A DNA stretch of 64,000 nt from Novosphingobium cyanobacteriorum (GTDB taxonomy: Bacteria > Pseudomonadota > Alphaproteobacteria > Sphingomonadales > Sphingomonadaceae), in contig NZ_JAROCY010000006.1 in NCBI RefSeq assembly GCF_029436685.1, positions 1-64,000 of the forward strand. Direction: 5' to 3'. The position numbers and the translations under genes are program-made. This document shows, piece by piece, positions 48,087 to 62,601 of the stretch (positions are counted from its first letter, which is position 1; every line of letters starts with the position of its first letter). Under the pieces are notes generated by a model that saw only the letters and a list, made by a program, of their open reading frames with translations, ran no database searches and was not told the origin of the DNA.

Positions 48087-49403
48087 TCAAATCCGGCCCA
48101 CGCTGCTGTAGTGGAAGCCCTTTTCGCGCACTTCCACCGGATCATAGATGTTGCGCAGGTCCACCAGGATCGGTTGCGCCGCCAGCTGCTTCACCCGGTC
48201 AAGGTCCAGCGCGCGGAAGGCATCCCATTCGGTTACCAGCACCACCGCATCGGCACCCTTCACCGCTTCATAGGTGTTGGTGGCCATGGTCACGCCGGGC
48301 ATCAGCGGCGCGGCCAGTTCCATGCCTTCGGGATCATAGGCGACCACTTCTGCCCCGGCATCCATCAGCGTCTGCACGATGGCGATCGACGGCGCATCGC
48401 GCATGTCATCGGTGTTGGGCTTGAAGGTCAGGCCCAGCAGGGCGATGCGCCTGCCCCGCGCCTCGCCCGCGCCGGCCTCGGCCAGCGCCTCGATCACCTT
48501 GCGGCCCATCGCGCGCTTGCGGCTGTCGTTGACCTTGGCCACCGCCTCCACGATGCGCAGGGGCGAGTTGTAGTCCTCTGCCGTCTTGAGCAGGGCCAGC
48601 GTATCCTTGGGAAAGCACGATCCGCCATAGCCCGGCCCGGCATGGAGGAACTTGGAACCGATGCGCCCGTCGAGCCCGATGCCGCGCGCCACGTCCTGCA
48701 CATCGCCGCCCACCTTTTCGCACAGGTCGGCCATTTCGTTGATGAAGGTGATCTTGGTGGCGAGGAAGGCGTTGGCGGCATACTTGATCAGCTCGCTCGA
48801 CCGGCGGCTGGTGAACAGGATCGGCGCCTTGTTGAGGAAGAGCGGGCGATAGACCTCGTTCATCACCGCGCGCGCCCAATCTTCCTCCGCGCCGATGACG
48901 ATGCGGTCCGGCCGCTTGAAATCGCTGATCGCCGCACCTTCGCGCAGGAATTCGGGGTTGGAGACGACCGCGAACTTCACCCCCGTGCCGCTTTCGCGGA
49001 TGATCCGCTCCACCTCGTCACCCGTGCCCACCGGCACGGTGGACTTGGTGACCACGACAGCCGGTGTCTTCAGCTCCGCCGCCACTTCCTGCGCCACGGC
49101 ATAGACATAGCTGAGATCGGCATGGCCATCGCCACGGCGCGAAGGCGTGCCCACGGCGATGAAGATCGCCTGCGCGCCTTCGATCGAAGCGGCCAGATCG
49201 GTGCTGAACGAAAGGCGGCCCGCCTTCACGTTGCCGGCCACCAGTTCGGCAAGGCCGGGTTCGTAGATCGGCATCACGCCCGCACGCAGGCTGTCGATCT
49301 TGCCCTGGTCCTTGTCGATGCAGACCACGTCATGCCCGAAATCGGCGAAGCACGCGCCGGACACGAGGCCCACATAGCCCGAACCCACCATCGCGATCTT
49401 CAT
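48087..49403 (-). CDS. ugd: UDP-glucose 6-dehydrogenase
   Basis: A 438-residue NAD-dependent enzyme making UDP-glucuronate for polysaccharides. Rossmann motif 'MVGSGYVGLVSGACFADFG', 'NPEFLREGAAISDF', 'KYAANAFLATKITFINE' and the catalytic Cys in 'GYGGSCFPKDTLAL'. ATG 49403 is chosen; the frame upstream to 49493 is not typical. It probably supplies the glycan cluster. Confidence 0.96.
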   Translation of the reverse strand: MKIAMVGSGYVGLVSGACFADFGHDVVCIDKDQGKIDSLRAGVMPIYEPGLAELVAGNVKAGRLSFSTDLAASIEGAQAIFIAVGTPSRRGDGHADLSYVYAVAQEVAAELKTPAVVVTKSTVPVGTGDEVERIIRESGTGVKFAVVSNPEFLREGAAISDFKRPDRIVIGAEEDWARAVMNEVYRPLFLNKAPILFTSRRSSELIKYAANAFLATKITFINEMADLCEKVGGDVQDVARGIGLDGRIGSKFLHAGPGYGGSCFPKDTLALLKTAEDYNSPLRIVEAVAKVNDSRKRAMGRKVIEALAEAGAGEARGRRIALLGLTFKPNTDDMRDAPSIAIVQTLMDAGAEVVAYDPEGMELAAPLMPGVTMATNTYEAVKGADAVVLVTEWDAFRALDLDRVKQLAAQPILVDLRNIYDPVEVREKGFHYSSVGRI

Positions 49404-49543
49404 GTGCCGTCTTCCTGAAAATGCTGCCGTGCAACCGGCCGCGCGGTTAGCAAGCATGGCCGCGCGACGCAAACGCGCCCTTGCACCTGCCAATGCCGCA
49501 CGCGCGCTTGCCCGGCCATGAACCGGTGGGTTACAGCCCGATC

Positions 49544-50227
49544 ATGACAGAAAATGCAGTGCCCGAAAGCTGGGCCCCCGCGCTTGCCCCCGTGCTGGAA
49601 AGCCGCAAGGCGCGCGCGCTGGGCGGGTTCCTGAAGGCCGAGGAAGCCGCTGGCAAGACGATCTACCCGCCACGCGGCAGCCGCCTTGCCGCGCTGGAGC
49701 TGACGCCGCTTGATCAGGTGAAGGTCGTCATCCTGGGGCAGGACCCCTATCACGGACCAGGGCAGGCACATGGTCTGGCGTTTTCGGTGCAGAAGGGCGT
49801 GAAGATCCCGCCGAGCCTGGTCAACATCTACAAGGAGCTGGAAAGCGACCTGGGCATTCCCCGCGCCGACCACGGCAACCTGGAGAACTGGGCGCGACAG
49901 GGCGTGCTGCTGCTGAACAACGCGCTGACGGTGGAGGCCGGACAGGCCGGATCGCACCAGATGAAGGGGTGGGAGGAACTGACCGACGCCGCCGTCGCCG
50001 CCGTGGCGGCGCGCAGCGAGCCCACCGTGTTCGTACTGTGGGGCAGCCATGCGCAGAAGAAGGCGGCACGCGTGCCGGGCCTTGCCGATGGGCCGCACCT
50101 GGTGCTGAAGGCGCCGCATCCCAGCCCGCTGTCCGCCTATGCCGGGTTCTTCGGCAGCAGGCCGTTCAGCCAGACCAACGCCTTCCTCGATTCGCACGGG
50201 CGCGGTGCGATCGACTGGCGCGTCTGA
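49544..50227 (+). CDS. ung: Uracil-DNA glycosylase (family 1)
   Basis: A 227-residue enzyme that removes uracil from DNA. The water-activating motif is 'GQDPYHGPGQAHGLAFSV', the uracil-binding Asn is in 'LLLNNALTVE', and the Leu loop is 'HPSPLSAY'. ATG 49544; divergent from ugd with 140 bases between. Confidence 0.96.
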   Translation: MTENAVPESWAPALAPVLESRKARALGGFLKAEEAAGKTIYPPRGSRLAALELTPLDQVKVVILGQDPYHGPGQAHGLAFSVQKGVKIPPSLVNIYKELESDLGIPRADHGNLENWARQGVLLLNNALTVEAGQAGSHQMKGWEELTDAAVAAVAARSEPTVFVLWGSHAQKKAARVPGLADGPHLVLKAPHPSPLSAYAGFFGSRPFSQTNAFLDSHGRGAIDWRV

Positions 50228-50357
50228 CCGGCCGAAAAAGACTGGCGGCCGATCAGCAGCTTGGGCGGTTACCGCCCGATTTGGCATGAATAGCGCTTTG
50301 CCACGCCGTTACTAACACGCATCCTCCCCGATGGACCGGACCATAGGGGAGTGACCC

Positions 50358-51011
50358 ATGAACATCATCGACCTGCAAAAGGCCATCGGCGCCAAGCCAG
50401 ACGGGATCTGGGGCGAGAAGTCACGCGCCGCGCTGATGACCGCGTTCAGCAATCCCAAGGCGGCGAAGCTTTCCGCCACCGAGGCCAAAGCCTTTGCCGA
50501 CCGGCTGGGCGTTTCGACCAAGCAGCTGGCGGCAGTCGCCACCGTGGAGGCCGGCGGTGCGGGCTTCGACAAGGCCGGCCGGCCCAAGATCCTGTTCGAG
50601 CGGCACAAGTTCCACGCCTTCACCGGCGGCAGGTACTCGGTCAGCACCTTCAGCAACCCGCAGGGCGGCGGCTATAACGAAAGCAGCTGGGACAAGCTGG
50701 TGGGCGCGATCGTGACCGGATCGGTCGATGCCGCGTTCATGTCATGCTCGTGGGGCAAGTTTCAGGTGCTGGGGCAGTACTGGGCAGACTTCCACTATGA
50801 TTCGCCCTTTGCGCTGGCCTTCTCCACCGTGGCGTCGGAAGCGGCGCATTACGAGTTGCTTGCCCGCTATATCGAGCACAACCACCTGCAGGACGAGATG
50901 AAGGCGCTTTCCACCAATCCGGAAACGTGCAGGGCCTTCGCCAAGGCCTATAACGGGCCGAGCTACGTGAAGTTTTCCTATCACACCAAGCTGGCCGACG
51001 CGATGAAGTGA
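50358..51011 (+). CDS. N-acetylmuramidase (phage-type endolysin)
   Basis: A 217-residue protein. Residues 1-70 resemble a peptidoglycan-binding domain ('NIIDLQKAIGAKPDGIWGEK'). The rest matches the N-acetylmuramidase family found in phage endolysins ('VATVEAGGAGFDKAGRPKIL' with the catalytic Glu, 'FERHKFHAFTGG', 'SCSWGKFQVLGQYW', 'YNGPSY'). No signal peptide is seen and no holin or other phage gene is nearby. Possibly a prophage leftover or a domesticated lysin. Confidence 0.88.
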   Translation: MNIIDLQKAIGAKPDGIWGEKSRAALMTAFSNPKAAKLSATEAKAFADRLGVSTKQLAAVATVEAGGAGFDKAGRPKILFERHKFHAFTGGRYSVSTFSNPQGGGYNESSWDKLVGAIVTGSVDAAFMSCSWGKFQVLGQYWADFHYDSPFALAFSTVASEAAHYELLARYIEHNHLQDEMKALSTNPETCRAFAKAYNGPSYVKFSYHTKLADAMK

Positions 51012-51142
51012 AGGGTGGCAGGCGGGCGTCGTAGCCCCACTCCGCTGCGACCATGCCGCGCCTGCGGCTCGACTCATCTCACTCCTCGCCCCGCTGGGGA
51101 GGGGCCGGGGCTGGGGGTTCGAGGTCAGTGCTGCAGCGAAAA

Positions 51143-51175
51143 GGGCGCCTCCTTGCGGAAGCGCCCCTTCTTTTC
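51143..51175. terminator. Terminator between muramidase and gltD
   Basis: GGGCGC (51143-51148) pairs with GCGCCC (51161-51166), followed by CTTCTTTTC; on the other strand TTTTC also borders the stem. It can serve both convergent genes. Confidence 0.65.
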
Positions 51176-51190
51176 GGCCGATCGCTGTGA

Positions 51191-52624
<1,434 letters not shown>

Positions 52625-52637
52625 TGCAATCTAACCC

Positions 52638-57278
<4,641 letters not shown>

Positions 57279-57453
57279 CTCGAATTTGTTCCTGCATCCA
57301 GAAAGAAGGAATACGCGCGCGAATCACCGCCCGGAAAAGGCGATGAAAGTTGCGCGAATGTCCCCCATGACTGCAGGATTGTTATTTTGCAACCGCGAGA
57401 AGGGGCAGCGGGCCCAGAAGGCCGTTGGAAATAGGAATGCGATCACAGAATGG

Positions 57454-57470
57454 GGGGGCAGAACGCCCCC
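57454..57470. terminator. Hairpin downstream of the acidic membrane-protein gene
   Basis: GGGGGC-AGAAC-GCCCCC between the 552-residue gene and gltB. There is no T-tract on either side. It may separate the two transcripts only weakly. Confidence 0.35.
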
Positions 57471-57495
57471 TCATCCCGCATTTTATCTTTGAATT

Positions 57496-59154
57496 TCAAC
57501 CCTTCGCCGTCATCCGTTGCAGCGTTGCCAGCGCAGCGCGAAGTGCACGATCGGCCTCTTCTGGATCAACCTGCGGGGCGGCGGGTGGGGTGAAAATCTG
57601 GCGGGGTGCCTCCCCTGTCGCCTGCGGCCGGGCGAACGGGCCCTGTCCGGGGAAGACCACGACCGGTTCTACCTCGGTCATGTCATCTTCGGCCACGCCA
57701 TCCGTTTCGGGAGCATCGGCGGCCAGCGCATCAAGCGGCAGGTCCACCCGCACGAACTCCTGGCGGGGCAGCGGCGCGGGCATGTCCACCAGCGAGGGAT
57801 AGCGCTCCTCGGGCACGGGCGGCTCGGGCTCGGCATCATCGGACTGGGGGATCGCCACCGGCTGAAGCGGCGTGCGACCCAGGAAGCGCGGCACGATGAC
57901 CTCTTCCTCGTCCTCGTCGTCCTGTGTGACGGGTGCGATATCCGCTTCCTGCGAACGCAGCGAAACGATGCGCTGGATCGGCTTTTGCACCAGCGGCGAA
58001 TAGGGCAGCGGCTGGATGCCTTCCGCACGGTCGCTTGCCGGCGTGGTCGGCTCGTCCTCTTCGCCACGCACGGTCACATCCGGAGCGGGCGAAGCGCCCA
58101 GCCGCATCGCCAGCGGGCCCGAACGCGCCTGATCGAACAAGGGCGAACGGAAGAGAGCGCGCGCAGGCTGGCTGAACGGTGCAAGGTCCGCTGCCGTTTC
58201 GGGTTCCGCATCATCAACAGGCTCCGCCACCGGCGGAACAACCATTTCCGGCGCGGGCCGGGTTTCAATTGCCGGCGCGAATGCTTCGTCCTGCGGCTGC
58301 GCCATTGCCTGGGCCTGCGCCAATTCCTGCGCCTGCTCCTGCAGTGCGCGGCGTTCGGCAATGGCCAGCGCCAGACGCTCGATCAGCTGGACCAGGCCCA
58401 GCGTGCCAAGCGGTGCCTCGGCCACCGGTGAGCGCGGCGCGCCGGGTACGACCGGTTCGGGCATGGCGAAGATCGGGGCCATGGTCGGCCGGGCAGGTGC
58501 GGCGGCCACCGTCTCGACTTCGGCCTGCTCGATCTCGTCGGCATCGTCAGCCATGGCGTCAGCCGCTGTCTCGGGCTGATCAAACGGCTGGGCCTCGAGT
58601 TCAGCTTCGAATGCGGCCTCGCCTTCATCAACCGCGACAAACTCGGCGTAATCGGTCGGTTCGGCTTGCTCCGCCTCTGCCACGGGATCGGCAGAGTAGA
58701 CGTCATCGTAAGGCGCGTCTTCCGCAGGGGCCGGGGCGATCGGTTCGGCGGCGATGTCCTCGCTGAGGATCAGAGGCTGGCACACCGGCACTTCCACGTC
58801 GCGCCACGCAGCCCGGCCCGTGCTTTCGGCGGGTGCATCAGGCACCACCGAACGGCGGCGCGGGCTGGCATGGGGCGAGGCGGGCCTGAGCCTGAGGCCG
58901 ATCAGCGCGCCAAGGCCAAGGCCGACGACAGTCAACATGATGGCGACGAGCGCATGCGCCGTGGCGCCCAGCGGCGGCGCTGCAGCCGGAACCAGCGCGG
59001 GCAGCCCGGTCATGGCAACGATTCGTTCCAGCACCGAAGCGGGCACCGCAAAGCTGCCGAGCCCGAACAGGGCCCCGAACCAGAGTGCGACAAGCGCGGG
59101 AAACAGCGGATGCGCCGTGATCGGCTGGGCGGGCTTGCGCTTCTTCGGTTTCAC
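57496..59154 (-). CDS. Large acidic membrane-anchored hypothetical protein
   Basis: A 552-residue protein. Two membrane segments (about 19-48 and 62-88) are followed by about 450 residues of disordered Ala/Glu/Pro/Asp-rich sequence with a short helical stretch ('LIERLALAIAERRALQEQAQ', about 265-284) and a C-terminal 'EEADRALRAALATLQRMTAKG'-like helix. No catalytic domain is seen. It could be a cell-envelope scaffold; function unknown. Confidence 0.75.
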   Translation of the reverse strand: MKPKKRKPAQPITAHPLFPALVALWFGALFGLGSFAVPASVLERIVAMTGLPALVPAAAPPLGATAHALVAIMLTVVGLGLGALIGLRLRPASPHASPRRRSVVPDAPAESTGRAAWRDVEVPVCQPLILSEDIAAEPIAPAPAEDAPYDDVYSADPVAEAEQAEPTDYAEFVAVDEGEAAFEAELEAQPFDQPETAADAMADDADEIEQAEVETVAAAPARPTMAPIFAMPEPVVPGAPRSPVAEAPLGTLGLVQLIERLALAIAERRALQEQAQELAQAQAMAQPQDEAFAPAIETRPAPEMVVPPVAEPVDDAEPETAADLAPFSQPARALFRSPLFDQARSGPLAMRLGASPAPDVTVRGEEDEPTTPASDRAEGIQPLPYSPLVQKPIQRIVSLRSQEADIAPVTQDDEDEEEVIVPRFLGRTPLQPVAIPQSDDAEPEPPVPEERYPSLVDMPAPLPRQEFVRVDLPLDALAADAPETDGVAEDDMTEVEPVVVFPGQGPFARPQATGEAPRQIFTPPAAPQVDPEEADRALRAALATLQRMTAKG

Positions 59155-59202
59155 GTGCGTTCGAGTCCCCGGATACCTTATCGGCCTTGATCGCCCCCGG
59201 TT

Positions 59203-60435
59203 TCAGGCGGCAATTTCGGCATAATCAGGCTCTTGGCCTAGCACGGTTTGGTAAACGGGAAGATAACGTCTGACGTTGAGAGCCCAGTCGTGCCGCTTTT
59301 CAACGAACGTGCGCGCCGTTTCACGGCGTTCCGGCCAGCGCTGGCGATGGCACAGCAGATCCGCCATCGCATCGGCCAACCCGGCCGGGTCATCGGGTGG
59401 AAACAGCGTGCCGGTGCGGTCGTGCTCGATCAGTTCGCGGTGCCCGCCCACGCTGCTCGCCGCCACCAGCTTGCCCTGCGCCATGGCCTCAAGCGGCTTC
59501 AACGGGGTGACCAGCTCGGTCAGGCGCATGCCCTTGCGCGGATAGCAGACCACGTCGACCAGGCTGTAGTACCGGTCCACATCATGGTGCGGCACCCGGC
59601 CGACGAAGCGGACCGCGCTGGCCGCCGGGCTGGCCGAGGCCTGCACGCGCAGGCGTTCCTCGGCGGGGCCGCCACCCACCAGCAGCAGGCGGGCATCGGG
59701 CACGCGGGCAACGATGGCGGGCATGGCGGCAATCAAGTCGTCCAGCCCTTCATAGGGGTAGAAGCTGCCGAGGAAGCCGATCACCGGCCCCTCACCCAGC
59801 CCCAGCTCGTTGGCCAGCGCCGCATCGCGCGGCAACGGCGTGCCGAACATCGCCATGTCCACGCCGTTGGGCATCACGGTGAAGCGGCTGCGCGGATATC
59901 CGCGTGAAACCAGGTCTTCCAGCAGGCCGTTGCAGATCGTCACAACCGCATCGGCGCCGGCGACCACGCGGTTTTCCAGGTGGCGGGTCAGCCAGTACTT
60001 CGCCGATCCCTCGCGGCCCGTGCCGTTGCCCACGGCGGCGTCTTCCCAGAAGGCGCGGATTTCATAGACCACGGGAATGCCCAGCCTGCGTCCGGCCTTC
60101 AGCGCGGCAAGGCCGCACAGCGCCGGCGAATGCGCGTGCAGCACATCGGGCCGCCAATCGCGCGCCACTTCAACGATGCGCGCGGCCAGCGCGGATACTT
60201 CCTTCCATTCACGCCAGCCGGTCGGCCCTTCGGCCTCGCCGGGGGTGCGGTAAAAGGTCAGACCGTCGGCCTGCTGCACATCACCCGGCACGGCGGGGGC
60301 GGCATGGCGCTGCCCGGTCACGCCGCGCACGTCCAGCCCCAGCGCCTCCTGCGCCTTCAGGATGGCGCGGGTGCGAAAGGTATAGCCGCTGTGCAGCGGC
60401 AGGCTGTGATCAAGGACATGGAGCACGCGTGTCAT
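59203..60435 (-). CDS. Exosortase A-associated glycosyltransferase
   Basis: A 410-residue family 4-type glycosyltransferase matching the group found with exosortase A (TIGR04063-like). 'RVLHVLDHSLPLHSGYTFRT' at the start, 'YEIRAFWEDAAVGNG', 'MPNGVDMAMF', 'IGFLGSFYPYEGLDDLI' and 'PLEAMAQGKLVAASSVGGHR' are typical. ATG 60435 matches relatives better than 60453. Exosortase itself is not in the window. Confidence 0.9.
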   Translation of the reverse strand: MTRVLHVLDHSLPLHSGYTFRTRAILKAQEALGLDVRGVTGQRHAAPAVPGDVQQADGLTFYRTPGEAEGPTGWREWKEVSALAARIVEVARDWRPDVLHAHSPALCGLAALKAGRRLGIPVVYEIRAFWEDAAVGNGTGREGSAKYWLTRHLENRVVAGADAVVTICNGLLEDLVSRGYPRSRFTVMPNGVDMAMFGTPLPRDAALANELGLGEGPVIGFLGSFYPYEGLDDLIAAMPAIVARVPDARLLLVGGGPAEERLRVQASASPAASAVRFVGRVPHHDVDRYYSLVDVVCYPRKGMRLTELVTPLKPLEAMAQGKLVAASSVGGHRELIEHDRTGTLFPPDDPAGLADAMADLLCHRQRWPERRETARTFVEKRHDWALNVRRYLPVYQTVLGQEPDYAEIAA

Positions 60436-60520
60436 GGTTTCCGGCCATGCCACGGGAAGGCTTAACGCGGCGTCAACCCCGGCGGGTTAGGGCATGGTGC
60501 ATGCGCAAGGTCGTGGCCCC

Positions 60521-60676
60521 ATGATCGACATCTTCACCGTGGTGGTGCCGCACGCGCTGATGGCGCTGGCGGTATGGCGCCTGCTCCATCGCGACGATCT
60601 CGACAACGACCCCGCCCTGCCCGAAGGCAGGAAGCCGCTGGCGCGGGGGCAGAACCGGCGGCGGCCGCGTGCTTAA
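60521..60676 (+). CDS. Small membrane protein before the O-ligase
   Basis: A 51-residue protein with one hydrophobic segment ('FTVVVPHALMALAVWRLL') and a basic tail ('ARGQNRRRPRA'). ATG 60521. It overlaps the O-ligase gene by eight bases, which suggests coupled translation and a joint role. No family recognised. Confidence 0.55.
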   Translation: MIDIFTVVVPHALMALAVWRLLHRDDLDNDPALPEGRKPLARGQNRRRPRA

Positions 60677-62048
60677 CCTCTTTCTCACCGCCTTCGTCTT
60701 CGCCTTTCTCGGCGCGGGGCTGCGGCGGCCGTTCCTGCTCGTGCTGGCCTATGCCTATATCGACATCGTCGCCCCGCAGAAGGTGACCTGGGGCTTCCTG
60801 CAGAGCGTGCCGGTCTCGCTGATCACGTTCGGCTGCATGATCCTCGCGTGGCTGGCGGCGGAGAACAAGGACGGCATCCGCGTTTCGCCACGCCAGTTCG
60901 TGCTGTTCCTGCTGCTGGTCTATTGCGGCCTCACCACCCGCACCGCCGATTTCCCGGAGGAAGCGCTGGAGAAGTGGGCCTGGGTGTGGAAGGCGCTGGT
61001 CTTTGCCATATTCATGCCGCTGACCCTGCGCACCCGGCTGCGGATCGAAGCGATGACACTGGTCATGGTGCTTTCGGTCGGCGTGATCGTGATCGGCGGC
61101 GGGATCAAGACGCTGGCCTCGGGCGGCGGCTATGGCGAACTCAAGCTGCTGGTGAACGACAACACCGGGCTCTACGAAGGCTCGATCATATCGGCGGTGG
61201 CCATCTCGGTGGTGCCGCTGGCGCTGTGGCTGGCGCGGCATGGCACGATCTTCAGGCCCAACTGGATGGTCTGGCTGTTCGCGCTGGGCATCTGCTTTTC
61301 CTGCCTGCTGATGCCCATCGGCACGCAGGCGCGCACCGGGCTGATCTGCGTGGCCGTTCTCGGCGTGCTGATGCTGCGCACGGCCAAGCGGCGGCTGCTC
61401 TACATCTCGCTGATCGCCATCGCCGGGGTGATCGCCGTGCCGCTGCTGCCAGCCAGCTTTACCGAGCGGATGAGCACGATCCGCAACCACCGGAGCGACC
61501 AATCCGCCGGGACGCGCATCGCGGTGTGGCAGTGGACGATGGAATACGCGCAGAGCAATCCGTTCGGCGGCGGCTTCAACTCCTACCTCCAGAACAGCGT
61601 CTCTTACGACAAGGTGATCGCCGACGATGCGGGCGACAACAACACCGCGCTGAAAACCGAACGGATCGAGGAAAAGGCCCGCGCCTTCCATTCCAGCTAC
61701 TTCGAGATGCTGGGCGAACAGGGCTATCCCGGCCTGGCACTGTGGCTGCTGCTGCACATCATGGGCGTGGTGCAGATGGAAATGCTGCGCCGCCGCTATG
61801 CCAAGGACCCGCCGCCGGGGTTCGCATGGGTCACCCCGCTGGCCGATGCGCTGCAGCAGGCGCAGATCGTCTACCTGGTTGGCGGGGCCTTCGTGGGCAT
61901 CGCGTTCCAGCCGTTCTGCTATATGCTGGTGGGGCTTCAGTGCGGCCTGAGCGCCTATATCGGGCGCGTGCAACGCAGCGCCAGCGCGCCGTTCCGCAGG
62001 CCCCGCAACACCGGCCGCGCACTCGCTGCATCTTTGCCAACCCCTTGA
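60669..62048 (+). CDS. Exosortase A-associated O-glycosylation ligase
   Basis: A 459-residue polytopic Wzy/WaaL-type protein (ten or more membrane segments). 'MLNLFLTAFVFAFLGAGLRR', 'AYIDIVAPQKVTWGF' and the periplasmic loop with 'NPFGGGFNSYLQNS' and 'RAFHSSYFEMLGEQGYPGL' match the O-ligase family that accompanies exosortase A (TIGR03097-like). GTG start at 60669. It would transfer or polymerise a glycan in the periplasm. Confidence 0.88.
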   Translation: MLNLFLTAFVFAFLGAGLRRPFLLVLAYAYIDIVAPQKVTWGFLQSVPVSLITFGCMILAWLAAENKDGIRVSPRQFVLFLLLVYCGLTTRTADFPEEALEKWAWVWKALVFAIFMPLTLRTRLRIEAMTLVMVLSVGVIVIGGGIKTLASGGGYGELKLLVNDNTGLYEGSIISAVAISVVPLALWLARHGTIFRPNWMVWLFALGICFSCLLMPIGTQARTGLICVAVLGVLMLRTAKRRLLYISLIAIAGVIAVPLLPASFTERMSTIRNHRSDQSAGTRIAVWQWTMEYAQSNPFGGGFNSYLQNSVSYDKVIADDAGDNNTALKTERIEEKARAFHSSYFEMLGEQGYPGLALWLLLHIMGVVQMEMLRRRYAKDPPPGFAWVTPLADALQQAQIVYLVGGAFVGIAFQPFCYMLVGLQCGLSAYIGRVQRSASAPFRRPRNTGRALAASLPTP

Positions 62049-62098
62049 AGCGGGTTGCAGCCGCCGTAGGTTGAGCGCAGTTGAGAGGGGGTTGAGAT

Positions 62099-62127
62099 CG
62101 ACTGAGAGCGATCGAGAGGGGGTTGAG
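62099..62127 (+). repeat. 29-bp dispersed repeat, copy B
   Basis: Twenty-five of 29 bases match copy A at 46152-46180. A further partial unit, GAGAGGGGGTTGAG, lies at 62083-62096. The copy ends two bases before the MaoC ATG, so it may include that gene's ribosome-binding region (GAGAGGGGG). Confidence 0.6.
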
Positions 62128-62129
62128 CG

Positions 62130-62591
62130 ATGCAGAAGACCATGCAGGCGGCCGATATCGCGAAGCTGGCCGGGCAGCAGATCGGCACGTCCGAATGGAT
62201 CGAGGTGACCCAGGAAAGGATCGACCGCTTTGCCGAGGCGACGGGCGATTTCCAGTTCATCCACGTCGATCCGGTCCGTGCGGCGCAGACCCCGTTCGGC
62301 GGCACCATCGCCCACGGTTTCCTCACCCTCTCACTTCTGCCGCTGCTGACCGAACGCAGCGATTGCCCTGTGGCCGAGGGCACCAATATGTGCGTCAACT
62401 ATGGCAGCAACAAGCTGCGTTTCCTGGCCCCGGTCCGCGCCGGAAAGCGGGTGCGGGGTGTGTTCAAGCTTCTGGAACTCGAGGAAAAACGCCCCGGCCA
62501 ATGGCAGCAGGTGATGGAAGTGGCCATCGAGATCGAGGGCGAGGACAAGCCCGCCCTGATCTGCGAATGGATTTCCCAGTTTTTCGTCTGA
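62130..62591 (+). CDS. MaoC-like (R)-specific enoyl-CoA hydratase
   Basis: A 153-residue hot-dog-fold hydratase. The catalytic Asp/His pair is in 'DFQFIHVDPVRAAQTPFGGT' and 'IAHGFLTLSLLPLL' is the hydratase-2 motif. It may supply (R)-3-hydroxyacyl-CoA. It is convergent with phaZ, ten bases away. Confidence 0.9.
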   Translation: MQKTMQAADIAKLAGQQIGTSEWIEVTQERIDRFAEATGDFQFIHVDPVRAAQTPFGGTIAHGFLTLSLLPLLTERSDCPVAEGTNMCVNYGSNKLRFLAPVRAGKRVRGVFKLLELEEKRPGQWQQVMEVAIEIEGEDKPALICEWISQFFV

Positions 62592-62601
62592 CCCAGCCGG
62601 A

